Below, one piece after another: positions 14,456-15,473 of a stretch of DNA of 15,473 bases. Both the position numbers and the translations under genes were made by a program. Every line of letters starts with the position of its first letter. Positions within the stretch are counted from its first letter, which is position 1. The DNA lies in NCBI GenBank assembly GCA_947463105.1, contig CANHSD010000044.1, forward strand, positions 1-15,473, in the 5' to 3' direction. Source of the stretch: Chitinophagaceae bacterium (GTDB lineage: Bacteria; Bacteroidota; Bacteroidia; Chitinophagales; Chitinophagaceae). Below the pieces are notes generated by a model. That model was not told where the DNA came from. It ran no database searches and saw nothing but the letters and a program-made list of their open reading frames with translations.

Positions 14456-15124
14456 TTATTGGCGGATGATCCATTCTTTTTGTACCAGTTCACCATTTCT
14501 CCAGAGCGTGAGTTGATAGGTACCTGCGGAGCGTTTAGACAGGTCGAGCGTATAGTTGCCCGAGCCCATCTTGGTGCGTTGCTCCAAAAGATGCCCCTGT
14601 GTATTGTACAAACGCCACTCCACATTGCTTTTCCATTCGGCCGGGATCTGAAGGGTGATGGCTCCGCCTGTGGGGTTTGGACCGATCTTTGCCTCCGACT
14701 GCGCGGTGTTGCGTATTTGCACAATTTTGCTGTAACTGAAACGTCCGTCTATATCAACCTGACGCAGCCGATACAACAACAAGCCCGTCGGTGCTGTTTC
14801 ATCCGTGAAATCATAGCGGCGAATGTTGGCGCTGTTGCCGGCAGATTTCATACTACCAATGCGGGTATAGTCTCCACCGTTGGCACTGCGTTCGATCTCA
14901 AAATGACTGCTGTTCTGCTCGCTGGCCGTTTGCCAGTCCAAGCGCACGAGTCCTTTGACTTGCTCACCAGTAAAATCAAGCCAGGTAACGGGAAGGGCCT
15001 CAGGAGAGTTAATCTCAGCCATGGCCGCACCGTCGCCGTTGCCACCAGTATATTGAGCGATTGTCTCCAACTGACCCAAACAGATCAGCATTAACAGAGC
15101 CGTATATTGAATAAATTTCTTCAT
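14456..15124 (-). CDS. small secreted protein with T9SS type A sorting domain
   Basis: A 222-residue protein. Residues 1-24 are a signal peptide ending in TIAQ. The mature protein opens with YTGGNGDGAA. Residues of about 45-140 form an Ig/FN3-like segment with LPVTWLDFTGE, LDWQTASEQNSSHFEIERSA and LLYRLRQVDIDGRFSYSKIV, a unit common before T9SS tails. Residues of about 147-222 are a T9SS C-terminal sorting domain (IGPNPTGGAITLQI, then SAGTYQLTLWRNGELV), so the protein should cross the outer membrane and be anchored or released there. The frame opens at 15175, but MKKFIQYTALLMLIC at 15124 is the start that gives a signal peptide. It begins 23 bases after the stop of the upstream FGE-fold gene, so they are probably co-transcribed. 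Function unknown; the DNA looks GC-richer than the rest. Confidence 0.85.
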   Translation of the reverse strand: MKKFIQYTALLMLICLGQLETIAQYTGGNGDGAAMAEINSPEALPVTWLDFTGEQVKGLVRLDWQTASEQNSSHFEIERSANGGDYTRIGSMKSAGNSANIRRYDFTDETAPTGLLLYRLRQVDIDGRFSYSKIVQIRNTAQSEAKIGPNPTGGAITLQIPAEWKSNVEWRLYNTQGHLLEQRTKMGSGNYTLDLSKRSAGTYQLTLWRNGELVQKEWIIRQ

Positions 15125-15147
15125 GACATTTTTGTTGATTGTTATTT

Positions 15148-15473
15148 TTATTGAGCTGTTCGCACCCCACGCCACCCGTTAGCTTGGTGTCGGTCTGTAG
15201 CCTGAATGAGTGCATTCATGCGACCTGACACCTTCAAAAGGTGTTGGGTGGGAGTCCCCCCCGCAACAGCCCAAGAGCCACCTCTGGTGCCCGCCCCGGC
15301 CCCCGCTGTAACACCCGTGCTACCATTAAATGCTGTGTTAGCATTAGTGGTAGTTGAATTCCCATTAATACCCGGCCAGAAATCTACATTGGCACTACCA
15401 TCGTTAAACAAATTGCCATCACCATGCACACCAGTATAGGATCGGCCTGCCACGTTGCCTACCGTTACCGCAC
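15148..15473 (-). CDS. C-terminal part of an FGE/SUMF1-fold secreted protein (partial)
   Basis: The open frame enters from the right edge and its start lies outside, leaving about 108 residues. The readable part begins VTVGNVAGRSYTGVHGDGN and passes through a Gly/Asn/Thr/Ala-rich stretch (about 15275-15370). It ends in RGGSW, LLKVSGR and NGWRGVRTAQ, the closing pattern of the formylglycine-generating-enzyme/sulfatase-modifying-factor fold (RGGSW, RVS.R, GFRGVR). Bacteroidota have many such proteins without sulfatase partners, annotated as SUMF1/EgtB/PvdO family. The active-site region is not visible, so catalysis cannot be judged. It precedes a T9SS-sorted protein by 23 bases and shares a YTGxxGDG motif with it. 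Confidence 0.75.
   Translation of the reverse strand, partial: AVTVGNVAGRSYTGVHGDGNLFNDGSANVDFWPGINGNSTTTNANTAFNGSTGVTAGAGAGTRGGSWAVAGGTPTQHLLKVSGRMNALIQATDRHQANGWRGVRTAQ

Noticed and set aside
15148..15473. Variable protein of a diversity-generating retroelement (FGE/C-type-lectin fold with variable C-terminus)
   Set aside because: Such proteins do end in a fold like this, but no reverse transcriptase or template repeat is visible in the window, and the C-terminus lacks the run of Asn/adenine-rich codons expected of a variable region. It could be revisited with sequence to the right.

Overview
The window reads as chromosomal DNA of a member of the Bacteroidota. Four things point that way: a type IX secretion (T9SS) C-terminal sorting domain, a sensor/regulator with a beta-propeller, Y_Y_Y domain and HTH, several TAnnTTTG promoter -7 boxes close to start codons, and Bacteroidota-like protein sequences throughout. 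A Chitinophagales/Saprospirales-like or neighbouring lineage is my guess; the sequence does not prove it. Most of the window is housekeeping DNA. No tRNA, rRNA, CRISPR array, transposase or phage gene is visible.

Layout, left to right. (1) 1-269 is a regulatory intergenic region, possibly with the first codons of a gene leaving on the minus strand. It precedes a 970-residue membrane-spanning transcriptional regulator (270-3182, +). (2) Three minus-strand genes run 5939 to 3206: a kinase fused to a RapZ C-terminal domain, a MurU-like sugar nucleotidyltransferase and a small membrane-anchored haem-binding protein. The first two look like an anomeric amino-sugar kinase and nucleotidyltransferase pair for cell-wall sugar salvage. 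(3) Diverging from them is a plus-strand operon of a SpoU/TrmH RNA methyltransferase, a UbiA-family prenyltransferase (possibly MqnP-like) and RuvX (6000-7901). (4) On the minus strand lie peptide deformylase and a short-form alpha-glucan phosphorylase whose PLP-lysine position reads Thr (7916-10179). (5) An unrecognised lipoprotein lies alone on the plus strand (10367-11299). (6) Minus-strand lysA, scpB and atpG follow (11354-14242). atpG stands apart from other ATP-synthase genes, and AACCTCCC-type repeats lie in the scpB-lysA gap and upstream of atpG. (7) The right edge carries a small T9SS-sorted secreted protein and, just upstream of it, the C-terminal end of a formylglycine-generating-enzyme-fold protein cut by the window edge.

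The best candidates for something new are the kinase-RapZ fusion beside MurU, which suggests amino-sugar sensing built into a peptidoglycan-recycling kinase, and the phosphorylase homologue without the cofactor lysine. Smaller points are the helically spaced TACATCAA repeats in front of the membrane-bound regulator, the promoters that leave almost no 5' leader, and the repeat sequence that supplies the end of scpB.
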